Of a stretch of DNA of 64,000 bases, positions 1-9,003 are shown in pieces. The stretch covers positions 50,532-114,531 of the forward strand of contig DLQO01000045.1 in NCBI GenBank assembly GCA_002478765.1. Reading direction: 5' to 3'. The DNA is from Flavobacteriales bacterium UBA7430 (lineage in GTDB: Bacteria > Bacteroidota > Bacteroidia > Flavobacteriales > UBA7430). The notes below the pieces were generated by a model, which saw only the letters and a list, made by a program, of their open reading frames with translations, did no database searches and had not been told where the DNA came from. How positions within the stretch are numbered: position 1 is the first letter of the stretch; each line of letters opens with the position of its first letter. A program made the translations under genes and the position numbers.

Positions 1-873
1 CACAATACGAGGATAAGATTTGTAATTATGTATGTTATTTCCAATTTGTTTCCAAAGACTTTTGAAGACGAAGGTAGATCCCGTAAAGTGTAAACCTCCA
101 AAATATGGACTTGCTAATACCTCATTTGAAATCTCAGAAGGATCGCCATAAACAACATTTATAACACCATCCGGAAGCCCAGCAGCCTTCAACAATTCCA
201 TTGTAATATGAGCTGAGTAAATTTGTGCATCTGAAGGCTTCCACACAACAGTGTTACCCATTATGGCGGGAGCAATACATAAATTAGCCGCTATCGAAGT
301 GAAATTAAAAGGAGTTACAGCGTAGACGAACCCCTCCAAAGGACGAAATTCCATTCGATTCCACACCCCTTCCGAAGATTCTGGTTGCTGCTTAAAAATA
401 TCAGTCATGTAAAGCACATTAAACCGCAAAAAATCAATCAACTCACACGCCGCATCAATCTCAGCTTGATGTACATTTTTTGATTGAACCAACATGGTGG
501 AGGCATTCATCTTAGACCGAAAAGGACCTGCCAATAAATCTGCGGCCTTCAAAAAAATTGAAGCTCGGTGCTCCCAACGCATCTCTGCCCAACTTGATTT
601 TGCTTCCATAGCTTCATCTATCGCCATTTTCGAATGAGCAGCACCCCCTTTGTGATAATGTCCAACAACATGCGTGTGCTTGTGGGGTGGAACTATTGAC
701 ACTAAGTCATTCGTTCGAACTTGTTCAGCTCCAATGTACATAGGCACATCGATAACGCTCGACATCATTTTATCGTACTCTAAGATCACTGATTTTCGAT
801 CTTCTGAACCTATCTCAAATGAGCGAACCCGTTCACACGAAACCTTAGGCACATTAAAAAAACCTTTTCCCAT
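1..873 (-). CDS. pruA: Delta-1-pyrroline-5-carboxylate dehydrogenase, N-terminal part (cut by window edge)
   Basis: Oxidises glutamate-gamma-semialdehyde (P5C) to glutamate with NAD+, the second step of proline catabolism. Only the first 291 codons lie in the window; the frame stays open to base 1. The start is the ATG at 873, giving MGKGFFNVPKV. The visible part resembles the stand-alone ALDH4A1-type enzyme: a family-specific N-terminus (VPKVSCERV), then the Rossmann region with the WKPSDAQ segment and FTGSTFVFK, and a final PRIV where the GGKN-type segment normally follows. The catalytic Cys and Glu lie beyond the edge. It diverges from apaG. The family call is firm; which of the two P5C dehydrogenase branches it belongs to is inferred from the N-terminal extension. 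Confidence 0.9.
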   Translation of the reverse strand, partial: MGKGFFNVPKVSCERVRSFEIGSEDRKSVILEYDKMMSSVIDVPMYIGAEQVRTNDLVSIVPPHKHTHVVGHYHKGGAAHSKMAIDEAMEAKSSWAEMRWEHRASIFLKAADLLAGPFRSKMNASTMLVQSKNVHQAEIDAACELIDFLRFNVLYMTDIFKQQPESSEGVWNRMEFRPLEGFVYAVTPFNFTSIAANLCIAPAIMGNTVVWKPSDAQIYSAHITMELLKAAGLPDGVINVVYGDPSEISNEVLASPYFGGLHFTGSTFVFKSLWKQIGNNIHNYKSYPRIV

Positions 874-1115
874 ATTCAATCATACATTAAACCATTATTA
901 CATAAACCCCATCGTTAATCACTTACACTCTGCCTCAACATTGTTAACCCAATAATTGGTTACAAATAGCGTGCCTTAGAAACACCAACATCAAAGAATC
1001 AACCAAGAATAGGCATTCAAAATTCAAGCTGATGTTGATAAGTTGGTGCATTGAATTTTTTGTTTTTTGTAAAACCAATTTTATAAAAAAGTATTATTGT
1101 TGTAAATAATTTATA

Positions 1116-1502
1116 ATGAAATATAAAATAACAAAAGATATTAAGGTCTCAGTAAAACCTTCTTATGAGGGGAATTTTGACAGTATCGAAGGTAGTGTTG
1201 ACGTATTTTCTTACCAAGTAATTATAGAAAACAATAGCAATCACACCATCAAACTCCTCAAAAGGCGCTGGCTTGTTTTAGATGCTGCCGACTATGATTA
1301 TGAGATTGAAGGAAATGGTGTCATAGGAGAACAGCCCATTTTACTCCCTGGAGAGAAACACACCTATGAATCCGGCTCTCAACTAAAATGCCCTATCGGC
1401 GCCATGAAAGGGAGTTATCTTTTCAAACGCTTAGCTGACAATAAAAAATTTCAAGTTGAAATCCCTCATTTTCATCTTTTAGCCCCTTTTGTATTTAATT
1501 AA
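1116..1502 (+). CDS. apaG: ApaG-domain protein
   Basis: A 128-residue single-domain protein of the ApaG/DUF525 family, a small fibronectin-III-like beta-sandwich. Diagnostic segments are YQVIIENNSNHTIKLLKRRW near residues 34-53, GVIGEQPILLPGE, and KGSYLFKRLADNKKFQVEIP near the C-terminus. Length is normal for the family. In enterobacteria ApaG is linked to Co2+/Mg2+ resistance, but its biochemical role is unsettled, so I give no reaction. It stands alone: the divergent neighbour is pruA, and the T9SS plug gene converges with only 8 bases between stops. Position 1092-1099 (TATTATTG) is a one-mismatch fit to the Bacteroidota -7 box. Confidence 0.9.
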   Translation: MKYKITKDIKVSVKPSYEGNFDSIEGSVDVFSYQVIIENNSNHTIKLLKRRWLVLDAADYDYEIEGNGVIGEQPILLPGEKHTYESGSQLKCPIGAMKGSYLFKRLADNKKFQVEIPHFHLLAPFVFN

Positions 1503-1510
1503 ACCTGCTG

Positions 1511-2791
1511 TTAAAACATTCCTTTGGTTGTCACTCTTCGAACTCCTAAGAGTCGATCGTATCCATAATCATGATCATACACGTAAACCAAAACAAAATA
1601 GTCTTGGCTGGTTTGATAAAAACTACCTTCTACATATTTCTGACTTAACTCTCCACTCTTTTGATTGTAGTACATGTAGGTATAATTATAATACCCTTGC
1701 TTTAACAACAACGATGTTTCGTAACAAGACTCTTCTGTATTGTAATCCATGCGTGCCTCTTTTTTAAGATTCCAATCTGTTAAGCCCCCATATACAAAGA
1801 GATCTCCATCGGTTAAAAAAGGTTTCCGCTTTAAGCAAAAATTCACCCACACATAATCCGCCTCTACTCTAGGATCAGACTTTTCCATTACATTAACCAC
1901 GTAATAGCCTTCCAAGTCTTGATCAAAACTATAGGGCTGGTTGACCCTAGGGTAATCTGGATGCAACAAAAAAACATCGGTTGAATCTGAAATTATCCTC
2001 TGAACTCTTTCCGTGTAATAACGTACACTCTTGGTATCGAAAAAACGATACTCGTTACCCGCATTAAAACTAGATTCATCCTCAAAATCATACACCAATC
2101 GTTTGTTTTCTATATGACTTGGGGTCAAATTTGTTATCACATTATCCCAGCGATGTCCCTGATGAATGACCAACTTCACATCTTGAATGGGGTTAATATA
2201 ATCTGCATCTATAAAATTCACAACGACATCAACTTCATGATCCGTGTACCGACCCTGTGCTAATGTTGTCTGATGGACCTCAGCACCTATAAGAACGCTT
2301 TTTTCGTGAACCATAAAACGTTTTACAAAAAGAGCTCTGCTAGGCTGCTTAAAATCATAAACAGTTAGGATGTAATTCCCTGACTTGATAAACTGAAAAT
2401 CTTTATTTGGAAGAGTTAGTTCATAGTGTACGTAATTGCGTTTCGTGTTGAATGAAAACGCATAATCATCAATGTAATTCTCAGTAAATCCATCAATGTA
2501 TTCATTTGTGTGTAAGTCTGAGATTCTCCAATCCGCATTACAATGATTGATCGTGTATACGTAATCAAGTACCTCATAACCAAAATCATCAAATTGCAAG
2601 ACCAATTCCTCGCTGGAATCCAAGTCAATAAGAGGGAAAGCAACAAGCGACTCCGCCGGTGTTAAAAGGCAAGACTTTACATTTTCACTGTAGATGGAGT
2701 CATGAACCACTTGACCTGGGTCCCAATGAGGCTGTGCTTCGGAATTGAACACAAACATTGCAGATAAAATGAAAATTGATTTCAAAGACAT
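1511..2791 (-). CDS. Type IX secretion system plug protein (DUF5103 family)
   Basis: A 426-residue exported protein with an N-terminal signal peptide (MSLKSIFILSAMFVFNSEAQ, cleavage probably after A19). The body matches the DUF5103 family, whose Flavobacterium member was identified as the Plug that closes the periplasmic side of the giant SprA translocon. Recognisable segments are the N-terminal PLIDLDSSEELVLQFDD and YVYTINHCNADW, and the later HPDYPRVNQPYSFDQDLEG followed by YVWVNFCL. It is probably periplasmic and works with SprA/PorV; no other T9SS core gene is adjacent. It converges on apaG and diverges from nqrA. The family is well supported; the plug function is carried over from the homologue. 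Confidence 0.85.
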   Translation of the reverse strand: MSLKSIFILSAMFVFNSEAQPHWDPGQVVHDSIYSENVKSCLLTPAESLVAFPLIDLDSSEELVLQFDDFGYEVLDYVYTINHCNADWRISDLHTNEYIDGFTENYIDDYAFSFNTKRNYVHYELTLPNKDFQFIKSGNYILTVYDFKQPSRALFVKRFMVHEKSVLIGAEVHQTTLAQGRYTDHEVDVVVNFIDADYINPIQDVKLVIHQGHRWDNVITNLTPSHIENKRLVYDFEDESSFNAGNEYRFFDTKSVRYYTERVQRIISDSTDVFLLHPDYPRVNQPYSFDQDLEGYYVVNVMEKSDPRVEADYVWVNFCLKRKPFLTDGDLFVYGGLTDWNLKKEARMDYNTEESCYETSLLLKQGYYNYTYMYYNQKSGELSQKYVEGSFYQTSQDYFVLVYVYDHDYGYDRLLGVRRVTTKGMF

Positions 2792-3017
2792 TTAAAAAAA
2801 AATTAAGACGCTCATAGAGGGATTCAAATTACAACAAAAAATACGGGACTTTAAATAAATTTTACATGATTGGATCAAGCTTTAAAATAATGAACCATCT
2901 TTCAAATAGCAGCGATAATAGGGCTTCAAAACCAAAAAATAAAATTAAAACTACCAATCTGAATTAAAATTTACTTTAAATAAGCATCAAACTATTTAAT
3001 AAGCGCTCTAAAATCAT

Positions 3018-3025
3018 TACTTTTG
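3018..3025 (+). promoter_or_regulatory. Predicted -7 box upstream of the nqr operon
   Basis: TACTTTTG fits the Bacteroidota housekeeping consensus TAnnTTTG and ends 40 bases before the nqrA ATG. No good TTG -33 element is visible at the usual 19-21 bp spacing, so the site rests on the -7 box alone. Confidence 0.45.
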
Positions 3026-3065
3026 CAATTCAAAATTTAGGATTAATCAATCTCTCATAACAGGC

Positions 3066-4418
3066 ATGTCTACAGACATTCGTATCAAAAGAGGCGTTAG
3101 CATTAAGTTGAAAGGATCAGCGGAACGCGTTTACGCCAATATTCCATCTTCGGAATATTACCTTGTAAAGCCGAGCGATTTTACGGGATTAACACCAAAA
3201 TTAACAGTAAAAGCTAGTGACAAAGTTCAGGCAGGTTCTCCTTTATTCTTTGACAAGGAAAACTCATCTGTTGTTATCACATCCCCTGTTAGTGGTGAAG
3301 TTACCGAAATTCGTCGTGGTGATAAAAGAAAAATTCTTGCTGTAGTAATTAAGGCTGACGCCACAATTACCTACAAAGAGTTCTCCAAATCAGAAGCAAA
3401 AGATTTATCTCGTGATCAAATCATCGAGCAAATGTTAGCTTCAGGCTTGTGGCCATTTGTACGTCAGCGACCTTTTGCTGTCATTGCAAATCCCACCGAT
3501 TTACCAAAATCAATTTTCATCTCTGCATTTGACAGTGCTCCATTAGCTTGTGACAGTGATTTTGTTCTTCACGGGATGGAAAAGGAATTCCAAGACGGAC
3601 TGAATATTGTAACAAAACTTACGGAAGGTACAACGCACTTAAATATTGATGGCAATTCTAACCCATCTTCAGTATTCACAAGTGCTAAAGGAGTTCAAAT
3701 AAATAAAATTTCTGGACCACACCCATCGGGTAATGTTGGTGTTCAAATTCATCACATAGACCCTATTAATAAAGGTGAAGTAGTTTGGTACATGTATCCT
3801 CAGGACATCATTGCAATCGGTCGTCTTTTCAATGACGGTAAATATGATGCAACGCGACTTGTTGCTTTAGCTGGATCTCAAATTGAAAAGCCTCGTTACT
3901 ACAGAACCATTCAAGGTGCTTCCATCACCACAATGACGGAAGAAAATGTCTTGGATCAAAACAATCGATACATCAGTGGTAATGTTCTTACCGGAACAAA
4001 AATTGATGCCGACGGACACTTAGGCTTTTACGACAATGAAGTTTGTGTAATTCCTGAAGGTAATGAACCAGATTTCTTAGGTTGGCTACTTCCAAGTTTT
4101 AGTAAGTTTAGTTTATCAAGAACATTCTTCTCTTGGTTAAATCCAAAAAAAGAATTTACCATCTCCGCCAATATGAATGGAGAAGAACGTGCATACGTTG
4201 TTACGGGGCAATATGAAAATGTTCTCCCTATGGACCTATATCCACAACACTTAATTAAAGCCATCATGATTGGTGACATTGAGCTGATGGAGAATTTAGG
4301 GATTTATGAAGTTGCTGAAGAAGATTTCGCCCTGTGTGAATTCTCTTGTACCTCAAAAACTCCTATCCAAGAAATTCTTCGGGAAGGTTTGGACTTAGTA
4401 AAAAAAGAATGTAGCTAA
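3066..4418 (+). CDS. nqrA: Na+-translocating NADH:quinone reductase subunit A
   Basis: Cytoplasmic/peripheral subunit of the six-subunit Na+-NQR, which moves electrons from NADH to the quinone (menaquinone is likely here, given mqnE) while pumping Na+ outwards. The 450-residue length is normal. N-terminal IRIKRGVSIKLKGSAERV, and the barrel-sandwich segment with SPLFFDKENSSVVITSPVSGEV at about residues 60-80, are typical. The GPHPSGNVGVQIHHIDPIN segment in the middle is a hallmark of NqrA. First gene of nqrABCDEF; nqrB follows after 10 bases. The ATG at 3066 is chosen because the protein begins as in homologues. Confidence 0.97.
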   Translation: MSTDIRIKRGVSIKLKGSAERVYANIPSSEYYLVKPSDFTGLTPKLTVKASDKVQAGSPLFFDKENSSVVITSPVSGEVTEIRRGDKRKILAVVIKADATITYKEFSKSEAKDLSRDQIIEQMLASGLWPFVRQRPFAVIANPTDLPKSIFISAFDSAPLACDSDFVLHGMEKEFQDGLNIVTKLTEGTTHLNIDGNSNPSSVFTSAKGVQINKISGPHPSGNVGVQIHHIDPINKGEVVWYMYPQDIIAIGRLFNDGKYDATRLVALAGSQIEKPRYYRTIQGASITTMTEENVLDQNNRYISGNVLTGTKIDADGHLGFYDNEVCVIPEGNEPDFLGWLLPSFSKFSLSRTFFSWLNPKKEFTISANMNGEERAYVVTGQYENVLPMDLYPQHLIKAIMIGDIELMENLGIYEVAEEDFALCEFSCTSKTPIQEILREGLDLVKKECS

Positions 4419-4428
4419 AGACAAGACC

Positions 4429-5598
4429 ATGAAATTATTCAGAAATTTACTAGATAACGTTAAGCCTCATTTTGTAGACGGTGGGAAGTTAGAAAAACTG
4501 TACCCAGCTTACGACGCTTTTGAAACTTTCTTATTTGTTCCAGATCACACTTCAAAGTCAGGAACACACATCCATGATGCGATTGATCTAAAAAGAACCA
4601 TGTTTACGGTAATTATCGCCCTCATTCCATCTTTGCTATTTGGAATGTGGAACATAGGCTACCAACATTTTCTTGCACTAGGTCAATTAGAACCTCAGCT
4701 ATTAGAGGCCTTCTTATTTGGAGCTATGAAAGTAGTCCCAATGATAATCGTTTCATACGGTGTGGGGCTTGGTATTGAATTTGCCTTTGCCATTTCACGT
4801 GGACACTCCGTAAACGAAGGGTACCTGGTTACTGGTTTACTAATACCGATGATTATGCCAGCCGACCTACCGCTTTGGATGCTCGGTATAGCCGTTGCAT
4901 TTTCGGTAGTAATTGGTAAAGAAGTATTTGGTGGTACTGGAATGAATATTCTAAACCCAGCATTAACGGCTAGAGCCTTTTTGTACTTTGCCTATCCTAC
5001 CATGATGTCTGGCGACAAAGTTTGGATTTCTTTAAATGATAAAATTCCTGTTGATGGATATTCTGGAGCGACTGCACTTGCGGACGCTTACAACGGTCTC
5101 GCAACCAAAATACCTTCTCTCATGGAGAGTTTTATAGGAAACATTCCCGGTTCAGCTTCTGAGACTTCGGCGCTACTCATACTTATAGGTGCAGGTTATT
5201 TGATTGCGACGGGTGTCGGTTCATGGAGAATCATACTGTCCGGAATTGTTGGTGGTCTGGTAATGACCGTTATTTTCAACTATTTTGCTGACTCTGTTGA
5301 AACGACGAATTACCTACTTCAAATCACTCCTTTCCATCAAATTTGTTTGGGTGGTTTCTTGTTCGGAGTCGTATTTATGGCAACAGACCCGGTTTCAGCA
5401 GCACAAACAACGCGAGGTAAATGGATTTATGGATTCCTAATTGGGATTCTTGGAATTCTAATTCGAGTTGTAAATCCTGCTTATCCTGAAGGAATCATGA
5501 TGGCCATCTTGTTCATGAACATCATGGCACCAGTCATCGATCACTACGTGGTCTCTGCAAACGTTAACAGGAGACTGAAACGAGTAAAAACAGCTTAA
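4429..5598 (+). CDS. nqrB: Na+-translocating NADH:quinone reductase subunit B
   Basis: Integral membrane subunit of Na+-NQR, which carries a covalently bound FMN and takes part in the Na+ channel. It is 389 residues with many membrane segments, including residues around 55-75, 105-125 and 140-165 and several near the C-terminus. The flavinylation motif SGAT is at residues 212-215, with Thr215 as the expected FMN-bearing residue (ApbE target). ATDPVSAAQTTRGKWIYG is a conserved loop of the NqrB/RnfD family. Third position from the promoter; nqrC begins 9 bases later. Confidence 0.97.
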   Translation: MKLFRNLLDNVKPHFVDGGKLEKLYPAYDAFETFLFVPDHTSKSGTHIHDAIDLKRTMFTVIIALIPSLLFGMWNIGYQHFLALGQLEPQLLEAFLFGAMKVVPMIIVSYGVGLGIEFAFAISRGHSVNEGYLVTGLLIPMIMPADLPLWMLGIAVAFSVVIGKEVFGGTGMNILNPALTARAFLYFAYPTMMSGDKVWISLNDKIPVDGYSGATALADAYNGLATKIPSLMESFIGNIPGSASETSALLILIGAGYLIATGVGSWRIILSGIVGGLVMTVIFNYFADSVETTNYLLQITPFHQICLGGFLFGVVFMATDPVSAAQTTRGKWIYGFLIGILGILIRVVNPAYPEGIMMAILFMNIMAPVIDHYVVSANVNRRLKRVKTA

Positions 5599-5607
5599 TT
5601 TACAGAC

Positions 5608-6312
5608 ATGGCAATCAATAAAAACAGTAACAAATACACTTTCAGCTTCGCCGTTGCTATGGTAGCAGTAGTAGGTACTTTGTTGGCGGTAGCTTCTCAA
5701 GGGCTTAAATCGCGTCAAGATAAAAATGCTACGGACAAAAAAATGATCAATATTTTAAGTGCTATTAATGTTGAGGCAACTCGGGCTAATGCACAAGAAA
5801 TGTATAAAAAGTACATCGTAGATTCAAAAATTATCTCGGGCAAAGACTTAAGTGCTAATCCATTTGATGTAGACATCAAAAAAGAATTTCGAGATAAGAA
5901 TTTAGACCTAACAGATAGAAACTATCCTCTTTACATCTGTGAGAAAGAAGGCAACAAATACTTCGTAATACCTGTTATTGGAACGGGGCTTTGGGGTCCG
6001 ATTTGGGGTTTTGTTGCTTTAGAATCTGACTACAAGACAATTTATGGCGCAACCTTCGACCACAAAGCAGAGACTCCTGGATTAGGTGCTGAAATCAAGT
6101 ATGCATCATATTCTGACCAGTATACTGGAGAAATGATAACTGACACAACAGGAACATTCCAACCTATCATCGTAGTAAAAGATGGTTCTGGTTACGGACT
6201 AAACTCTAAAGTTGATGGCATAACTGGTGGTACAATTACTTCCAAAGGAGTTGAAGAAATGACAACTCGAACATTAGAAGTCTATGCAAACTACTTTAAA
6301 TCAAAAAATTAA
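5608..6312 (+). CDS. nqrC: Na+-translocating NADH:quinone reductase subunit C
   Basis: Subunit with one N-terminal membrane anchor (about residues 11-30) and an extracytoplasmic FMN-binding domain; the second covalent FMN site of the complex. The motif reads DGITGGTITSKG, with Thr209 as the expected attachment residue. It has Gly where Vibrio-type NqrC has Ala (GGT rather than GAT). TPGLGAEI near residue 155 is the other family signature. It is 234 residues, a little shorter than the roughly 255-residue proteobacterial form. It sits between nqrB and nqrD with gaps of 9 and 5 bases. Confidence 0.95.
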   Translation: MAINKNSNKYTFSFAVAMVAVVGTLLAVASQGLKSRQDKNATDKKMINILSAINVEATRANAQEMYKKYIVDSKIISGKDLSANPFDVDIKKEFRDKNLDLTDRNYPLYICEKEGNKYFVIPVIGTGLWGPIWGFVALESDYKTIYGATFDHKAETPGLGAEIKYASYSDQYTGEMITDTTGTFQPIIVVKDGSGYGLNSKVDGITGGTITSKGVEEMTTRTLEVYANYFKSKN

Positions 6313-6317
6313 AGGTT

Positions 6318-6965
6318 ATGGCAGAAAAAAAAGAAGCACTATTCTCCAAGAAAAATCGTAAGTTATTATCAGATCCTCTAGATAGTGCAAATCCAATTTC
6401 AGTTCAAGTATTAGGAATCTGTTCTGCATTGGCCATTACAGTTCAAATTGAACAAGCATTCGTTATGTCATTATCGGTATTAGCTGTAATGATATTTGGA
6501 AATATCATAGTATCGATATTACGAAATTTAATCCCTTCAAGAATCCGAATAATTGTTCAATTAGTTGTGGTTGCTGCATTAGTAATCCTTGTAGACGAAG
6601 TTCTGAAAGCCTTCTTACCGGATGTTTCTGAAAAACTATCCGTTTTCGTAGGGTTGATCATATCCAACTGTATTATAATGGGTCGTTTAGAAGCATTTGC
6701 GCTTGGAAATAAAATTTGGCCATCATTCCTAGATGCTATTGGGAATGCAATAGGATATGCCTGGATCCTTGTTGCCGTAGCACTCTTCAGAGAAGTACTT
6801 GGTTCTGGTAAGTTTTGGGGTATACAAATCATTCCTGAATCGTTCTATGAATTGGGGTACATGAACAATAACATGATGATTCTTCCACCTATGGCATTAA
6901 TCACCGTAGCATTAATCATCTGGGCACAACGAAGTAGAAACAAAGACCTAATCGAAGAAAATTAA
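6318..6965 (+). CDS. nqrD: Na+-translocating NADH:quinone reductase subunit D
   Basis: Six-helix membrane subunit paired with NqrE; together they form an inverted two-fold unit that holds an iron centre in the membrane in characterised complexes. It is 215 residues, usual for Nqr[14 protein letters not shown] at about residues 113-125 contains the conserved Cys that serves as iron ligand in NqrD/RnfE, and [19 protein letters not shown] follows. Starts 5 bases after nqrC and is followed by nqrE after 4 bases, so the genes are translated from one message. Confidence 0.96.
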   Translation: MAEKKEALFSKKNRKLLSDPLDSANPISVQVLGICSALAITVQIEQAFVMSLSVLAVMIFGNIIVSILRNLIPSRIRIIVQLVVVAALVILVDEVLKAFLPDVSEKLSVFVGLIISNCIIMGRLEAFALGNKIWPSFLDAIGNAIGYAWILVAVALFREVLGSGKFWGIQIIPESFYELGYMNNNMMILPPMALITVALIIWAQRSRNKDLIEEN

Positions 6966-6969
6966 GATC

Positions 6970-7587
6970 ATGCTAGACTTAGTAAATATATTCGTTAAAT
7001 CCATCTTCGTAGACAATATGATTTTTGCCTACTTCTTGGGGATGTGTTCTTACCTAGCCGTATCGAAAACTGTTAAAACAGCAGTTGGTTTAGGTGCAGC
7101 TGTAATTTTCGTTTTGGGTATTACGGTTCCTATCAATTACTTACTAGAGAATTACGTTTTAAAAGCAGGTGCTTTAACGTGGTTTTCTGATGACCTAGCA
7201 GATGTAGACTTGTCATTCCTAAGTTTCATTATGTTTATTGCTGTCATTGCATCTATGGTACAATTGGTAGAGATGATCGTTGAAAAAGTATCACCGGCTC
7301 TTTATGGAGCCTTGGGTATTTTCCTTCCACTTATTGCTGTAAACTGTTCCATTTTAGGTGGAGCCTTATTCATGCAAGAAAGACAGTACTCAACGATTAC
7401 TGAGGCGACAGTTTTTGCATTAGGCTCAGGAGTGGGATGGTTTTTAGCTATTGTTGCTATTGCTGCAATTCGTGAAAAAATTCGTTATTCAAATGTGCCA
7501 GCACCACTCAGAGGTTTGGGTATTACATTCATCATTACCGGTTTGATGGGTATCGCCTTTATGAGTTTTATGGGTATTCAATTATAA
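6970..7587 (+). CDS. nqrE: Na+-translocating NADH:quinone reductase subunit E
   Basis: Second of the paired six-helix membrane subunits, 205 residues. Signatures are [18 protein letters not shown] near residues 16-33 and [15 protein letters not shown] near 115-129, each carrying the conserved Cys expected to ligate iron with the NqrD pair. The final segment [19 protein letters not shown] is a typical last helix. The separation from nqrF is 18 bases. Confidence 0.96.
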   Translation: MLDLVNIFVKSIFVDNMIFAYFLGMCSYLAVSKTVKTAVGLGAAVIFVLGITVPINYLLENYVLKAGALTWFSDDLADVDLSFLSFIMFIAVIASMVQLVEMIVEKVSPALYGALGIFLPLIAVNCSILGGALFMQERQYSTITEATVFALGSGVGWFLAIVAIAAIREKIRYSNVPAPLRGLGITFIITGLMGIAFMSFMGIQL

Positions 7588-7605
7588 TTCTGAAAAGACA
7601 CTAAA

Positions 7606-8901
7606 ATGGCTACTACACTTTTATCAACAATTTTTGTATTCCTCGCTGTCGTTTTATCATTAGTGGGTATACTACTATTTGCTAAAGCAAAATTATCTCC
7701 TGGTGGAAAGGTAAAACTTGTCATCAACGGTGAAAAGGAAATTGAAGTAGAGTCTGGTTCGACGATACTCTCAACACTAGGTGATAACCAAATCTTCTTA
7801 CCTTCTGCCTGTGGTGGTGGTGGTACTTGTGCCATGTGTAAGTGTCAGATTACCGAAGGTGGAGGAGAAATACTTCCTACAGAAAAACCTTATTTTTCAC
7901 GTAAAGAAATTGCAAGCGATTGGCGTTTGGGTTGTCAAGTGAAAATTAAAAATGACATGAACATTCAGATTCCAGAAGAGATCTTTGGAATTAAGAAGTG
8001 GGAATGTGAAGTGATCTCTAACTACAATGTTGCCTCATTTATTAAATCCTTTACGGTAAAACTACCTGAGGGTGAGAATCTTGATTTTGAGGCAGGTGGG
8101 TACATCCAAATCGATGTTCCCGAAGTAGAAGTAGATTTCAAAGACTTTGATATTCGCCCTGAAGCGAATGACCCAAGTGGACCAGACAAATTTAAAGCGG
8201 AATGGGATAAATTTGATTTGTGGTCTCTTAAAATGAAAAATGACGAAGAATGCTTCCGTGCTTACTCCATGGCTAATCACCCTGCAGAAGGTAACATCGT
8301 AATGCTAACTATTCGTATAGCTACGCCACCATGGGATCGATCAGTGAATGGGTGGATGGACGTGAATCCTGGTATTTGTTCTTCGTATGTCTTCTCGCTT
8401 AAAGAAGGAGATAAAGTAACAATTTCTGGCCCTTATGGTGAATTCTTCATCAAAGATACAGATGCTGAAATGGTTTACATTGGTGGTGGTGCAGGAATGG
8501 CTCCTATGCGTTCCCACTTGTTCCACTTATTCCACACATTGAAAACTGACCGTAAAGTAACATATTACTATGGTGGTCGTTCAAGAAGAGAGTTATTCTA
8601 TGAGGAAGACTTCCGTCAAATTGAAAAAGAATTCCCGAACTTCAAGTTTCACCTCGTTCTTTCAGAACCTGCTCCAGAAGACAATTGGACAGAAAAGAAA
8701 AGCTTAGATGATAATGGAGACGGTTTCTTAGGTTTCGTGCACAACGCTGTAATTGAACACCATTTGACTTCTCACGATGCTCCTGAAGATATTGAATTCT
8801 ACTTCTGCGGGCCTCCTATGATGAACCAAGCAGTTCTGAAAATGTGTGACGACTGGGGAGTACCTCCAGAAAATGTTGCCTTTGACGACTTTGGAGGCTA
8901 A
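7606..8901 (+). CDS. nqrF: Na+-translocating NADH:quinone reductase subunit F
   Basis: The electron-entry subunit: NADH reduces FAD, then a [2Fe-2S] cluster. Domains in order are an N-terminal membrane anchor (about 7-26), a plant-type ferredoxin domain with Cys69, Cys75, Cys78 and Cys110 as cluster ligands, an FAD domain with the RAYSMANH motif, and an NADH domain with [12 protein letters not shown] and CGPPMM. Length of 431 includes an acidic insert in the FAD domain common in NqrF. Last gene of the operon; a strong hairpin terminator follows 17 bases after the stop. Confidence 0.97.
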   Translation: MATTLLSTIFVFLAVVLSLVGILLFAKAKLSPGGKVKLVINGEKEIEVESGSTILSTLGDNQIFLPSACGGGGTCAMCKCQITEGGGEILPTEKPYFSRKEIASDWRLGCQVKIKNDMNIQIPEEIFGIKKWECEVISNYNVASFIKSFTVKLPEGENLDFEAGGYIQIDVPEVEVDFKDFDIRPEANDPSGPDKFKAEWDKFDLWSLKMKNDEECFRAYSMANHPAEGNIVMLTIRIATPPWDRSVNGWMDVNPGICSSYVFSLKEGDKVTISGPYGEFFIKDTDAEMVYIGGGAGMAPMRSHLFHLFHTLKTDRKVTYYYGGRSRRELFYEEDFRQIEKEFPNFKFHLVLSEPAPEDNWTEKKSLDDNGDGFLGFVHNAVIEHHLTSHDAPEDIEFYFCGPPMMNQAVLKMCDDWGVPPENVAFDDFGG

Positions 8902-8918
8902 AAGAATAAAATATACTA

Positions 8919-8944
8919 AGACTCGCGAAAGCGGGTCTTTTTTT
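8919..8944 (+). terminator. Rho-independent terminator after nqrF
   Basis: An 8-bp stem (AGACTCGC / GCGGGTCT, one G-T pair) closes on a GAAA tetraloop and is followed by a run of seven T. This is a textbook intrinsic terminator and separates the nqr transcript from apbE. Confidence 0.9.
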
Positions 8945-8986
8945 ATGTTGTGAAATGATCTAAAACAAGCATTTCATCTTTTTAAT

Positions 8987-8994
8987 TACATTTG
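8987..8994 (+). promoter_or_regulatory. Predicted -7 box for apbE
   Basis: TACATTTG matches TAnnTTTG exactly and lies downstream of the nqrF terminator. Only 9 bases separate it from the apbE ATG, so the transcript would have almost no leader. Confidence 0.5.
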
Positions 8995-9003
8995 TAGACA
9001 CTC

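Noticed and set aside
674..955. 93-codon plus-strand reading frame
   Set aside because: Antisense to the start of pruA; the minus-strand protein is clearly conserved and the plus product has no recognisable features.
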